NCBI GenBank assembly: GCA_002728855.1
Contig: PBWA01000013.1
Location: forward strand, 37,827-101,826
Length of the DNA stretch: 64,000 bases
Source of the DNA: Flavobacteriaceae bacterium
Lineage (GTDB): Bacteria; Bacteroidota; Bacteroidia; Flavobacteriales; Flavobacteriaceae
Direction: 5' to 3'
Positions 40,646-50,543 of this stretch are shown here, piece by piece. The position numbers and the translations under genes are program-made. The notes beneath the pieces are model-generated. The model ran no database searches, was not told the origin of the DNA, and worked only from the letters and a program-made list of their open reading frames with translations. Each line of letters begins with the position of its first letter. Position 1 is the stretch's first letter.

Positions 40646-41227
40646 TTATAGTTTGTTCAAAGCATCTTTAATAAGTTCCTCTAATGAACTGCCTGGATTA
40701 CTTTGAATCAAGTTATCAATAACATTCTCTGAGGATCTTCTTGAATAGCCAAGTACCTCTAATGCTGATAACGCTTCATCTTTAATTGTATTGCTTTCTA
40801 AACTAGGAATTTCATCGTTCCCATTAAGTAATTTTACTTTGTCTTTTAATTCGATTAAAACTCTTTGTGCTGTTTTTAATCCAATGCCTTTTATTCCCTT
40901 TATTTTTTGTAGATCTTCATTAACTATAGCCCTTTGAATTTGCTCCGGTTTTAAAGAAGATAACATAGTTCTCGCTATACTAGTTCCTATTCCAGATACT
41001 GAAATAAGTAATCTAAAAATAGATCTTTCAATTAAAGTATGAAATCCAAAAAGGATATGTGCGTCTTCTTTCACCTGAAGATGAGTGAATAATTTTATAC
41101 TCTCTCCATTAGGAATTTGAGAAAAGGTATTTAAGGAAATATTAATTTCATAGCCTATTCCATTACAATCAACAACTAGACTGGTTGGGGACTTTTCAAT
41201 TAATTTTCCTTTAATCTGGGTTATCAT
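40646..41227 (-). CDS. ruvA: Holliday junction branch migration protein RuvA
   Basis: MITQIKGKLIEKSPTSLVVDCNGIGYEINIS; LISVSGIGTSIARTMLSSL; IKGIGLKTAQRVLIELKDKV. Confidence 0.96.
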   Translation of the reverse strand: MITQIKGKLIEKSPTSLVVDCNGIGYEINISLNTFSQIPNGESIKLFTHLQVKEDAHILFGFHTLIERSIFRLLISVSGIGTSIARTMLSSLKPEQIQRAIVNEDLQKIKGIKGIGLKTAQRVLIELKDKVKLLNGNDEIPSLESNTIKDEALSALEVLGYSRRSSENVIDNLIQSNPGSSLEELIKDALNKL

Positions 41228-43500
41228 TTATTCAGCTTTTTTCTTTGAGAATCTATTACCGCAATTGCAGCCATATTAACAATTTCCTCAACAGAAGCTC
41301 CTAACTGAAGAATATGAACAGGTTGATTAAGACCCATTAAAATTGGACCAATTGAAAGAGCTTTATTAAGCTCTTTTATCAGTTTATATGCGATGTTAGC
41401 AGAATCAAGGTTTGGGAAAATTAAAGTGTTGACTTTATTTTTATTTAAGCTTGAAAAAGGAAATCTATCTTTCAACATTTCATTGTTTAAAGCAAAATCT
41501 GATTGAATAGGTCCATCTGCAATAATTGAAGGAAAATTTTTTTTCATATAACTAACCGCCTCAGAAACTTTTTTAGCCTCAGGAAGAGGAGATGAGCCAA
41601 AATTATTGAAAGAAAGAAGGGCTAAAACAGGTTTTATTGCAAACATTTCAACTGTCTTAGCAGTCATTTCAGCAATTTTTGCTAACTCTTCTGCATTGGG
41701 ATCAACATTTATTGACGTATCTGCAATAAATATTGGGCCTCTTGAGGTAATCATAAGGTTTGTTGATGCTACTCGATCTACTCCTTCTGCTTTTCCCATC
41801 ACTTCCATGATCGGCCTAAAAACAGAGGGGTATTTTCTAGAATATCCAGATAATAAGGTATCTGCATCTCCCTTTTTCACCATCATTGAAGCATAGTAAT
41901 TTCTTTGCTTCATTAAGTTTTCAGCGTCATAAAGTGTTATCCCTTTTCTTTTTTGTTCTTTCCAAAAACGCCTTGCATATTTTTTCCGTATTTCGTCTTG
42001 TTCAGATGATTTTGGATCGATAATCTTTACGTCCTCATTAAAATCAATTGAATCCATCAATAGTCTAATTGTTGACTCGTCACCAAGAAGAATTGGTTTC
42101 CCTATTTTTTCTTCCTTTACAATTTGTGCAGCTTTAAGAACATCTAATTGATCAGCTTCAGCAAAAACAATCCTTTTTGGAGATGATTTTGCTCTTAGAT
42201 GAATCGTGCGAACTATTTTTTGACTATTTCCTAATCTCTCTTCAAGTTCCATTTCATAACGATCCCAGTCTTTTATTGGAGATGTTGAAACACCTGATTT
42301 CATTGCTGCTTTAGCAACAGCAACAGGAACTTTTCTTATCAATCTAGGGTCAAAAGGCTTTGGAATTATATAATCTCTTCCAAAATTAAGTTTTGTTTCT
42401 TGATAAGCAACATTAACTTGTTCAGGGACAGGTTCCTTAGCAAGTTCAGCCAAAGCTAATACTGCAGCCCTTTTCATCTCTTCATTAATTTTTTTAGCTC
42501 TAACATCAAGAGCACCTCTAAAAATGAATGGAAAACCTAAAACATTGTTTACTTGATTTGGGAGATCTGATCTGCCAGTTGCCATTATAATATCATCACG
42601 TGTTTTGCATGCAAGATCATAATTTATCTCAGGATCTGGATTTGCCATAGCAAATACAATTGGGTTTTTAGACATAGAAAGTAACATCTTTGGAGTCAAA
42701 ATATCTCCTTGAGAAAGACCAATAAAAACATCTGAATTAACCATTGCTTCATTCAAAGTATTAATTTTTCTATTTGTTAAAAACTCCTTTTTTTCTTCGG
42801 TTAAATCTTTCCTTTTATTATTTATTACACCTCTACTGTCAATCATAACAATATTTTTCTCATTGACTCCAAAGGACTTATATAACTTAGTGCAAGAGAT
42901 TGCAGCTGCTCCAGCTCCAGAAACTACAACTTTCACTTTATCAATTTTTTTATTGGCTAACTCAAGTGCATTTAAAAGTGCTGCACATGAAATAATTGCA
43001 GTTCCATGTTGATCATCATGCATAACTGGAATTGATAACTCTTCCTTAAGCTTTTGTTCTATATAAAAAGCTTCTGGGGCTTTAATATCCTCTAAATTAA
43101 TTCCACCAAACGTTGGTGAGATAGATTTTACAGCCTTTATGAATTCATCTGGATCAGATGCGTCAATTTCTATATCAAAAACATCAATATCAGCAAAGAT
43201 TTTGAAAAGCAAGGCCTTCCCCTCCATAACAGGCTTTGACGCCTCGGGACCAATATTTCCAAGACCTAAAACAGCTGTTCCATTAGAAATTACAGCTACT
43301 AAATTTCCCTTATTTGTGTACTTGTATACATTTTCAATTTTTTCTTGAATTTCCTGGCAAGGAATTGCTACTCCAGGAGAATATGCAAGTGAAAGATCTC
43401 TTTGAGTCCTGTATCGTTTTGTAGGAACAACACCAATTTTCCCAGCTTTTGGTTTAGCGTGATAAATTAATGCTGCTCTTCTTTGCTGATCTTTTTTCAT
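41224..43500 (-). CDS. maeB: NADP-dependent malic enzyme with phosphotransacetylase-like domain
   Basis: LSLAYSPGVAIPCQEI; NVLGFPFIFRGALDVRAKKIN; C-terminal PTA-like GEADQLDVLKAAQIV..MVKKGDADTLLSG-type region. Confidence 0.95.
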   Translation of the reverse strand: MKKDQQRRAALIYHAKPKAGKIGVVPTKRYRTQRDLSLAYSPGVAIPCQEIQEKIENVYKYTNKGNLVAVISNGTAVLGLGNIGPEASKPVMEGKALLFKIFADIDVFDIEIDASDPDEFIKAVKSISPTFGGINLEDIKAPEAFYIEQKLKEELSIPVMHDDQHGTAIISCAALLNALELANKKIDKVKVVVSGAGAAAISCTKLYKSFGVNEKNIVMIDSRGVINNKRKDLTEEKKEFLTNRKINTLNEAMVNSDVFIGLSQGDILTPKMLLSMSKNPIVFAMANPDPEINYDLACKTRDDIIMATGRSDLPNQVNNVLGFPFIFRGALDVRAKKINEEMKRAAVLALAELAKEPVPEQVNVAYQETKLNFGRDYIIPKPFDPRLIRKVPVAVAKAAMKSGVSTSPIKDWDRYEMELEERLGNSQKIVRTIHLRAKSSPKRIVFAEADQLDVLKAAQIVKEEKIGKPILLGDESTIRLLMDSIDFNEDVKIIDPKSSEQDEIRKKYARRFWKEQKRKGITLYDAENLMKQRNYYASMMVKKGDADTLLSGYSRKYPSVFRPIMEVMGKAEGVDRVASTNLMITSRGPIFIADTSINVDPNAEELAKIAEMTAKTVEMFAIKPVLALLSFNNFGSSPLPEAKKVSEAVSYMKKNFPSIIADGPIQSDFALNNEMLKDRFPFSSLNKNKVNTLIFPNLDSANIAYKLIKELNKALSIGPILMGLNQPVHILQLGASVEEIVNMAAIAVIDSQRKKLNK

Positions 43501-43560
43501 ATCACTTGTAAAGTAAAAGTATAAAATCCCTGGACTTTACCATCTTATTTGAAACATATC

Positions 43561-44931
43561 TTACAAAACTCTTTTCTGTTGAGAAACAAATAAAGAAAAA
43601 ACTCCTCCTGTAATTAATAAAATACCTGCTAATCGGATAACATTGATCGGATTTTCCCCTAATAAATCATAAACTAAGTATTGCATTGAGAAGATTTGAA
43701 TAATCATTGGAATAACGATAAACATATTAAATATTCCCATATAAATTCCCATTTTATTTCCAGGGATTGAACTAGCTAACATCTGATAAGGCATTGCCAT
43801 CATACTTGCCCATGTAATCCCAAGTAAAAAAGAAAATAAATAAATCTGAGTAACATCTATACTCCCAATTCCAAAGGGGTTTGATAAACTGAAAATTATT
43901 GTAGTGTCATTTAAAAATGGCATCATTAAAAGTCCTAATCCACCGAGAGACAAACTGAAAAAATGTAAATTTTTAGCTCCAATTCTTCTTGCAATTGGAA
44001 TAAGTGCAAATGCAATCATGAAGCAGATTATATTGTATGTTCCATTTAAATTTCCAGTTAATATTTGTGCTTTGTTAAAAAATAAGGTGTCTTGATCAAC
44101 TGTTTCATAAAGAGATAATGATAATGCAGAAGTTAAGTACTGCCAGTAACAAAACATTGCATACCAGGGAAAAAACATAACAGGTATTAATTGCTTCATC
44201 GTTTTTGGCATTTCTTTAAAAGCAACAGCAATATCTTTTACTATCCGATAGATAATATTATCTTTCATTTTTTCCTCTTTGATTCTTTTTAATTCATCAC
44301 TTGTTGGAGGATACTCGGACGTTGTAAAAACAGTAACTAAAATTGTTGCTATAGAGGCAATAGCTCCAATCCCAAAAGCCCAAAAAGTATATACAGGTAT
44401 GCCATTTTCCATTTTATCTGCAAGAGCTAAAATTCCAAAAGAAACTAAAATTGCAGGAGTAAAATTCGCAAGGGTTATTCCTAATCCTGTGAAGAAGCTC
44501 TGCATTAAAAACCCAAAAGAGTACTGTTTTTCTGGTAACTTGTCTGAAACAAAAGCCCGATATGGTTCTAACGCTATATTATTTGCTGCATCAAGTATCC
44601 ATAATAAACTTGCAGCCATCCAAATACTGCTAGAATATGGCATAGCAACTAATGCTAAACTTGCAATAATAGCTCCTACTAAAAAAAATGGTTTTCTTCT
44701 CCCAAATTTAGGTGACCAAGTACCATCACTTATTGCGCCAACTATAGGTTGCACAATCAATCCAGTTACTGGTCCAGCGAGCCATAAAATTGGTAACTCG
44801 GATTCTTCTGCGCCAAGATATTTATATATAGCGCTCATATTGCTTTGTTGTAATCCAAAGCTAAACTGTACCCCAAAAAACCCAAAGTTCATGGTTAAAA
44901 TTTGCCAAAAAGAAAGTCGTTTTTTTTGCAT
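43561..44931 (-). CDS. MFS transporter, SLC45/GPH-like (sucrose/maltose type)
   Basis: ILTMNFGFFGVQFSFGLQQSNMSAIYKYLGA; PIVGAISDGTWSPKFGRRKPFFLVGAI; 12-TM pattern. Confidence 0.85.
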   Translation of the reverse strand: MQKKRLSFWQILTMNFGFFGVQFSFGLQQSNMSAIYKYLGAEESELPILWLAGPVTGLIVQPIVGAISDGTWSPKFGRRKPFFLVGAIIASLALVAMPYSSSIWMAASLLWILDAANNIALEPYRAFVSDKLPEKQYSFGFLMQSFFTGLGITLANFTPAILVSFGILALADKMENGIPVYTFWAFGIGAIASIATILVTVFTTSEYPPTSDELKRIKEEKMKDNIIYRIVKDIAVAFKEMPKTMKQLIPVMFFPWYAMFCYWQYLTSALSLSLYETVDQDTLFFNKAQILTGNLNGTYNIICFMIAFALIPIARRIGAKNLHFFSLSLGGLGLLMMPFLNDTTIIFSLSNPFGIGSIDVTQIYLFSFLLGITWASMMAMPYQMLASSIPGNKMGIYMGIFNMFIVIPMIIQIFSMQYLVYDLLGENPINVIRLAGILLITGGVFSLFVSQQKRVL

Positions 44932-44936
44932 TAAAT

Positions 44937-46292
44937 TTATTTAGACGCTAACTCAGTTCCTTGGACCTCTTTTAGAGTTTGAATTTTTTCTACTACGTAA
45001 TTACCAACCTTTTGCCCTTGAGAAACTCCTTGCTCTATAGCCATCATGTAGTGGATCCCTCCGTATAATCTAGATATAGCAGCCTCATCAGAGGCATGAA
45101 TAAAAGAATTAAATTTTCTTGCTGGTAATCCGTACTCAACCTCGGAGGTATCATTAAACTTAAAATCATCACCATAAATATCAGTTAAAGCAAGAGCTGC
45201 TGCTCTTGATATTACAGAATGTCCACTAGTATATTCTGGAAATGGAGGGGTTTGAAGGGCAGGTAACCACTCCTCATCAATATATTTATTAATTAGTGTT
45301 TCTGGACGCACAACAATAGTTTTCCATTTTTCATCCCAACAACTAATAAATGCATCAAATAGTGCAATTGATACATTTGTATAAGCATTTACAGCTTCAT
45401 CAAAAGTACTACTTGCAACTCTTGTGGCAATTGCAGTAATTCCAATCCAATGCCCTCCTGGAGTTATTTTTTTTGTAGCAAACATTGCATGTCCTCTGTG
45501 ATGAGTAACATATGGATTACAATCCCAAAAACTAGCAATCGCTAATTGCTCGTCATCAAGTTTATTTGTTATGTCATAAACCTCCATCAGTTCTTTGTGA
45601 AAGGGGCTCCCAGGAGTCATATCAAAAGCTTTTGGTGGATTGGCTGGAAATTGATCTGCAGATTCTAAAACAAGTGTTCTTATCTTATTCCAATGTGGCT
45701 CAATTCCATCCATATAGTCTGGAGGAGTTGGTTTCCAGAATTCATCACCTTGCAGTATGGTGTATTTTGGATAAGTTCTTGTCTGATTATACATATCTTT
45801 TGAAGCCCACTGCATAATATGCTCAGAAACTAAATTACCATATTTTACAGATGCGTTGAACTCTTTTCTTGGGAGTCCATTCTTTTTGAACTTTTCGTAT
45901 AATTTATCCTGGAAATTAATAACCTTATCCTCTGAAAAAATTAATTCTTTGCCTACTTCTATAAATGCATGAATTGCTGCTAACTTATAATTTATGTTTT
46001 TCCCGTAATTTTCAGGACTAGGAATTTCCTCAAGTCCACTTATTTGTCCTTCTAGTGAAAAATATTTTTCAGGCATTCCTTTTTGGAGAATCTGATATGC
46101 AGCTATGTTCGGATAGAGATATACTCGCGAGGCTACAGGAGGAGAAAAAATATCATAAACAACTACATCGCTTAAATTTTTCACAACAGCATTGTAGGTT
46201 TCTGGATCATTAATCAAGTATTTATAATCTTCATTTGATGAACATGAGCAGACAAAACAAATAATTATGATTAACGAAATTTTTTTTAACAT
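44937..46292 (-). CDS. Vanadium-dependent haloperoxidase / PAP2-family lipoprotein
   Basis: Lipobox VCSCSS; KWKTIVVRP (KX6RP), YTSGHS, SRLYGGIH (SRX5H) active-site series. Confidence 0.87.
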   Translation of the reverse strand: MLKKISLIIIICFVCSCSSNEDYKYLINDPETYNAVVKNLSDVVVYDIFSPPVASRVYLYPNIAAYQILQKGMPEKYFSLEGQISGLEEIPSPENYGKNINYKLAAIHAFIEVGKELIFSEDKVINFQDKLYEKFKKNGLPRKEFNASVKYGNLVSEHIMQWASKDMYNQTRTYPKYTILQGDEFWKPTPPDYMDGIEPHWNKIRTLVLESADQFPANPPKAFDMTPGSPFHKELMEVYDITNKLDDEQLAIASFWDCNPYVTHHRGHAMFATKKITPGGHWIGITAIATRVASSTFDEAVNAYTNVSIALFDAFISCWDEKWKTIVVRPETLINKYIDEEWLPALQTPPFPEYTSGHSVISRAAALALTDIYGDDFKFNDTSEVEYGLPARKFNSFIHASDEAAISRLYGGIHYMMAIEQGVSQGQKVGNYVVEKIQTLKEVQGTELASK

Positions 46293-46351
46293 AATTCTCT
46301 TTTTTTAAAGTTCAAATTTACATCGCAAAATTGAACAAATAAAATTAAAAC

Positions 46352-47368
46352 TTAAAAAGACTCACGCTTGATAAATTTAGTAGGGATTTTTATTTGGGAA
46401 AAATTGTGACTTAACCCAAGTTTTTTATTTTTTTTCTCTTTCAAAAATATTTTTATTATTTCACTTCCAAACAGCTCAGCTGACTGATCCATTGATGAGA
46501 GTGAAGGACTTAAATATTTTGAGTAAGCAGCATTACTAAAACCAACTACAGCTACCTGCTCAGGTACTTTAATCTTATTGTCTGTAAGACATTTTATGGC
46601 CCCCATGGCAGTTTTATCATCAATAGCAAGAACAGAATCAAAATCTATTTTTTTATCAATCATATCTTGAATCTTTGATATTGCTTCATCAAAAGATCTA
46701 CTTTCACTAATCATTACCAAATTTTTATCATACTTAATGTTGTATTTCTCTAATGCTTTTTGATAGCCAATGAATCTATCAATTGAAACTTGAGAAATAT
46801 ATCCACCCCTTAAATGAGCAATTTTTCTTCTTCCAAACTTTATTAATCTCTCTGTCAATTCATATGCTGATTCAATATTATTTGTTGTGACTGTTGAGCT
46901 TTGAATAATCTTAGAAATTTTATCAAATTGAATTAATATTATCCCTGAATCCTTTACCCGTTGAAGATGAGAATACTCAACAGTTCGATCAGATAATGCT
47001 ATAAATACTGCCTCAACATTGTTATTGATTAATTCATCAATGCAATCTGACTCATTTTCAAAAGATTCATTGGAACACATCAAAATACTTCTATAACCTT
47101 CTCTTTGTGCATTATTGACTATACTGTTAAGGATTTTTGTAAAAAAAAGATTCTGCATATCAGGTATAACAATACCGATTGTTTTTGTTCTTTTTGTTTT
47201 TAAAGAAGATGCTATAGAATTGGGGTGAAAATTAATCTTCTTAACATACTCCAAAATCTTTTCACTTGTTTCCCTTTTTATATCAGAATATCCTGCTATT
47301 GCCTTTGAAACGGTAGATACAGAAACATTAAATTTCTTTGCGATATCTTTAAGCTTTATTGCTTTCAC
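46352..47368 (-). CDS. LacI family transcriptional regulator
   Basis: IKLKDIAKKFNVSVSTVSKAIAGYSDIKRETSEKILEYVKKINFHPNSIASSLK; periplasmic-binding-like domain; divergent from susC. Confidence 0.95.
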   Translation of the reverse strand: MKAIKLKDIAKKFNVSVSTVSKAIAGYSDIKRETSEKILEYVKKINFHPNSIASSLKTKRTKTIGIVIPDMQNLFFTKILNSIVNNAQREGYRSILMCSNESFENESDCIDELINNNVEAVFIALSDRTVEYSHLQRVKDSGIILIQFDKISKIIQSSTVTTNNIESAYELTERLIKFGRRKIAHLRGGYISQVSIDRFIGYQKALEKYNIKYDKNLVMISESRSFDEAISKIQDMIDKKIDFDSVLAIDDKTAMGAIKCLTDNKIKVPEQVAVVGFSNAAYSKYLSPSLSSMDQSAELFGSEIIKIFLKEKKNKKLGLSHNFSQIKIPTKFIKRESF

Positions 47369-47425
47369 AACAAACTGTTTTTTTAAAAAATTTTGAAATA
47401 TTTGATCAAAGGTAAAATAATTTTT

Positions 47426-47439
47426 CGAAAACGTTTTCG
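47426..47439. promoter_or_regulatory. Candidate LacI-family operator: perfect 14-bp palindrome CGAAAACGTTTTCG
   Basis: Sequence equals its own reverse complement, has a central CG typical of LacI-type operators, and lies in the lacI-type/susC divergent intergenic region. Confidence 0.75.
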
Positions 47440-47576
47440 TAACATTTTTTTAACAAATTATCATTGAAGACCACTCCTATTTATATATTACTTGTAAATT
47501 GAATAGTTATTTTTTAAAATAGACAGGGTGTCTAGATTGAAATTTAATTTTAAATGAACCAAAAAAAATGATTTAA

Positions 47577-50531
47577 ATGAAAAATACAATTAATCTTTTT
47601 TTGTGTCTGTTTTTATCTGGAATTTTATCCGCTCAACAAATCAGCGGTAATGTTTCAAGTGATGACGGACCCTTACCTGGAGCTACGGTTCTAGTTAAAG
47701 GTACCAATACTGGTACAAGTACTGATTTTGATGGTAATTTTACCATTTCAGCTAGTTCAGGTGATGTTCTTGTAATATCATTTGTAGGGTTTACTACCCA
47801 AGAAGTTGCTGTCTCAGGACAGGATCAGATAAATGTAACCCTGGCCGTTGACCAAGCTTTAGAAGAAGTTGTGGTTACTGGTTATGGATCTCAACGTGAG
47901 AGAGAAATTACCTCTGCCGTTGTTAAAGTTGACTCAGAAGAATTTAATCAAGGACCTGTCACTGATGCGGTTCAACTTCTTCAGGGTAAAGTCGCTGGGC
48001 TTTCTATTTATAAGCCAGGTGGAAACCCTAATGAGAATGCAGCTATAAGAATTCGAGGACTATCAACTCTTGGAGCTAATACATCTCCCCTAGTTGTTAT
48101 CGATGGTGTCCCTGGTGCAACCCTTGCTAATGTTGACCCTCAAGACATTGAATCAGTTACTGTTTTAAAAGATGGTTCTGGTGCTGCGATATATGGTGCT
48201 CGAGGATCAAGTGGTGTTCTTCTGGTAGAAACTAAAAAAGGAACTGCTGGCGAAATGCGAGTAAGCTACAGTGGAAACTATGCTGTTTCGTCAATATCTA
48301 ATGAGATTCCAGTTTTATCTGCTTCAGAGTTTTTAGCTAATGGCGGAACAGACATTGGAAATGAAACTGATTGGATAGATGCAATCACTAGAAATGGAAG
48401 TACTGAAATTCATAATTTTGCTGCTTCTGGAGGTAGTGGAAATACTGTATATAGAGTGTCTGCAAATGTCAGAGAAGTTGAGGGTATCCTTAACAACACT
48501 GGCTACAAGCAGTTAAACTCTCGTGCAGCTATTAGCACTACTGCTATGAAAGATAAATTAAAAATAGATTTTAACATTTCTTACACTAAAAGAGATGCTG
48601 ATTTAGGTGATGAAAGAGCTTTTGAATTTGCTCAATTCTATAACCCTACAGCGCCTATCTATGGTGCAGATTCTCCGTTTGCATTTAACGCAGCTCAGTT
48701 CGGAGGATACTTTGAGTCTCTTGGATTATTTAGAAGTTACAATCCTGTTGCAATCATTGAGCAAACTAGAAATACTAGAAATTCAACAGATTTTAACTAC
48801 AATGTTAATCTTAATTATGACCTTACTGATTCTTTTGATATAACGGTTCGTGCTGCTGAGCAAAGAACTACATCTAAAGATCAATTGTATCGACCAACAA
48901 CTTTGCTTTTCGAAGGAAATGCTGTTAGTCCTACAAGAAGAGGTTTTGCCTCCCATGGAACATATGACCTTTCTACTCAAGTATATGAAGTTTTCGGAAC
49001 TCTAGATAAAACTTGGGGAGAGACTCAAATGGTAATCACTGGAGGATACTCATACAATCAAATAAATTCTAACGGAATGTATCTAGGGCTTGGGGACTTC
49101 CCTGATAACTCTCTAGATTATTCTGATGCAATACAAAATTCTCAAGACCTTCTTAACGATGGTTATGTTCAAGCAAACAGTTACGCTTCTCCTGATGAAA
49201 AACTAATTGCAATGTTTGGTAGAGTTAATCTATCATTTAGCAATCTTTTTTTCAATGCTAGTTTAAGAAGAGAAGGGTCAACTAAATTTGGTACTGATCA
49301 AAAATGGGGTACTTTCCCAGCTTTTGGAATTGGTGCTGATTTAAACTCAATGTTAGGTCTTAGTTTTGATAAATTAAAAGTTAGATTAGGTTATGCTACG
49401 ACAGGAAACATCCCTGGTCCTAATGGACTATCTGTTCCTGTTAGAAACTTTGTTTATGCTGGTGGAGGTTCTGCCGGTGGTTCAACATCTTTAGCCAGAG
49501 CTGCAAACCCAGATTTGAAATGGGAAGAAAAAGCAGAAACAAACTTTGGTGTTGAATTTGACAAAGGAGCATTATCTATTGATCTTGATATATACAGCAG
49601 AAACATCTCAGACTTTATCATCGACAGACAAGTTGACGTTGCTGAGTTTGGTGTTGAAAGAAGATTTGAAAATGCTGGAGAGGTAACATCTAAAGGATGG
49701 GAATTAGCTGTGGGATATGATGTTATCAATAACGGTAACATGATGTACAATACAGGTATAGCTCTTTCAAGTAATGAAGTTACTTTAGATGCATATCCTA
49801 TTGACAAAGCGCAATATGGTTACTTAGGTTCTCCTGGTCAAAATGCTGTTACAATGGTTAGAGTGGTCGTAGGTGAGCCCTTAGGTCAAATCTATGCGCC
49901 AATCTTTATTGGAGTTAATGCTGACGGATCTCCACAATTTGAAGATGTAACAGGAAACGGAGAGCTTAATACTGACGCTGGTAATGTTTTACAGGATGAC
50001 TATGATGGCCGAGTTGTAGGCTCTGCTTATCCTGATCTTGAACTTGGATGGAGCAATATGATCACCTTTGGTGATTGGAGTGTAAATGCTTTCTTTAGAG
50101 GTGCTTTTGGACATAGTCTTATAAACACTTTTAGAGCATTTTATGAGCCAAATGTACCATCTCAAACTTCGTACAACCAAATGAACACATCTCTTAGAGA
50201 ACCTAGTCTTGGAGTTGCACAGTACAGTTCATTGTACGTTGAAAAAGCCGATTTCTTTATGCTTGATAATTTGACAATAGCAAAAAGAATAGACTTTGGT
50301 GCTGACAAAACAATTAAGGATGCAGTTGTATCATTTAGTGCTACACGTCCTTTCATTTTGACTTCATATACTGGAACAGATCCATCACCTGAGCTTTCTG
50401 ACTCTCTTGGTGGTGCTGAAGAAGGTAATATCGCTTCTGGTGGAGCTGCATTACTTGCTCCTGGTATTGATAGAAGGGAAGATTATTTTGCATCTAAATC
50501 ATTTGCTCTAGGTCTTAAACTAAACTTTTAA
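47577..50531 (+). CDS. SusC/RagA family TonB-linked outer membrane receptor
   Basis: ISGNVSSDDGPLPGATVLVKGTNTGTSTDFDGNFTI carboxypeptidase-like domain; ALEEVVVTGYGSQ; plug IRIRGLSTLG..VVIDGVPG..VLKDGSGAAIYGARGSSGVLLVETKKG. Confidence 0.97.
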   Translation: MKNTINLFLCLFLSGILSAQQISGNVSSDDGPLPGATVLVKGTNTGTSTDFDGNFTISASSGDVLVISFVGFTTQEVAVSGQDQINVTLAVDQALEEVVVTGYGSQREREITSAVVKVDSEEFNQGPVTDAVQLLQGKVAGLSIYKPGGNPNENAAIRIRGLSTLGANTSPLVVIDGVPGATLANVDPQDIESVTVLKDGSGAAIYGARGSSGVLLVETKKGTAGEMRVSYSGNYAVSSISNEIPVLSASEFLANGGTDIGNETDWIDAITRNGSTEIHNFAASGGSGNTVYRVSANVREVEGILNNTGYKQLNSRAAISTTAMKDKLKIDFNISYTKRDADLGDERAFEFAQFYNPTAPIYGADSPFAFNAAQFGGYFESLGLFRSYNPVAIIEQTRNTRNSTDFNYNVNLNYDLTDSFDITVRAAEQRTTSKDQLYRPTTLLFEGNAVSPTRRGFASHGTYDLSTQVYEVFGTLDKTWGETQMVITGGYSYNQINSNGMYLGLGDFPDNSLDYSDAIQNSQDLLNDGYVQANSYASPDEKLIAMFGRVNLSFSNLFFNASLRREGSTKFGTDQKWGTFPAFGIGADLNSMLGLSFDKLKVRLGYATTGNIPGPNGLSVPVRNFVYAGGGSAGGSTSLARAANPDLKWEEKAETNFGVEFDKGALSIDLDIYSRNISDFIIDRQVDVAEFGVERRFENAGEVTSKGWELAVGYDVINNGNMMYNTGIALSSNEVTLDAYPIDKAQYGYLGSPGQNAVTMVRVVVGEPLGQIYAPIFIGVNADGSPQFEDVTGNGELNTDAGNVLQDDYDGRVVGSAYPDLELGWSNMITFGDWSVNAFFRGAFGHSLINTFRAFYEPNVPSQTSYNQMNTSLREPSLGVAQYSSLYVEKADFFMLDNLTIAKRIDFGADKTIKDAVVSFSATRPFILTSYTGTDPSPELSDSLGGAEEGNIASGGAALLAPGIDRREDYFASKSFALGLKLNF

Positions 50532-50543
50532 TACATACACGTT

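Noticed and set aside
44279-44944. 221-aa plus-strand ORF antisense to the MFS transporter
   Set aside because: Longest shadow ORF in the window, but the opposite strand encodes a clear 12-TM transporter. The translation has no domain logic and its hydrophobicity mirrors the reverse complement of TM codons.
49454-50356. Minus-strand ORFs antisense to susC (49454-49807, 49989-50180, 50162-50356)
   Set aside because: Antisense to a confident SusC coding region with no supporting motifs.
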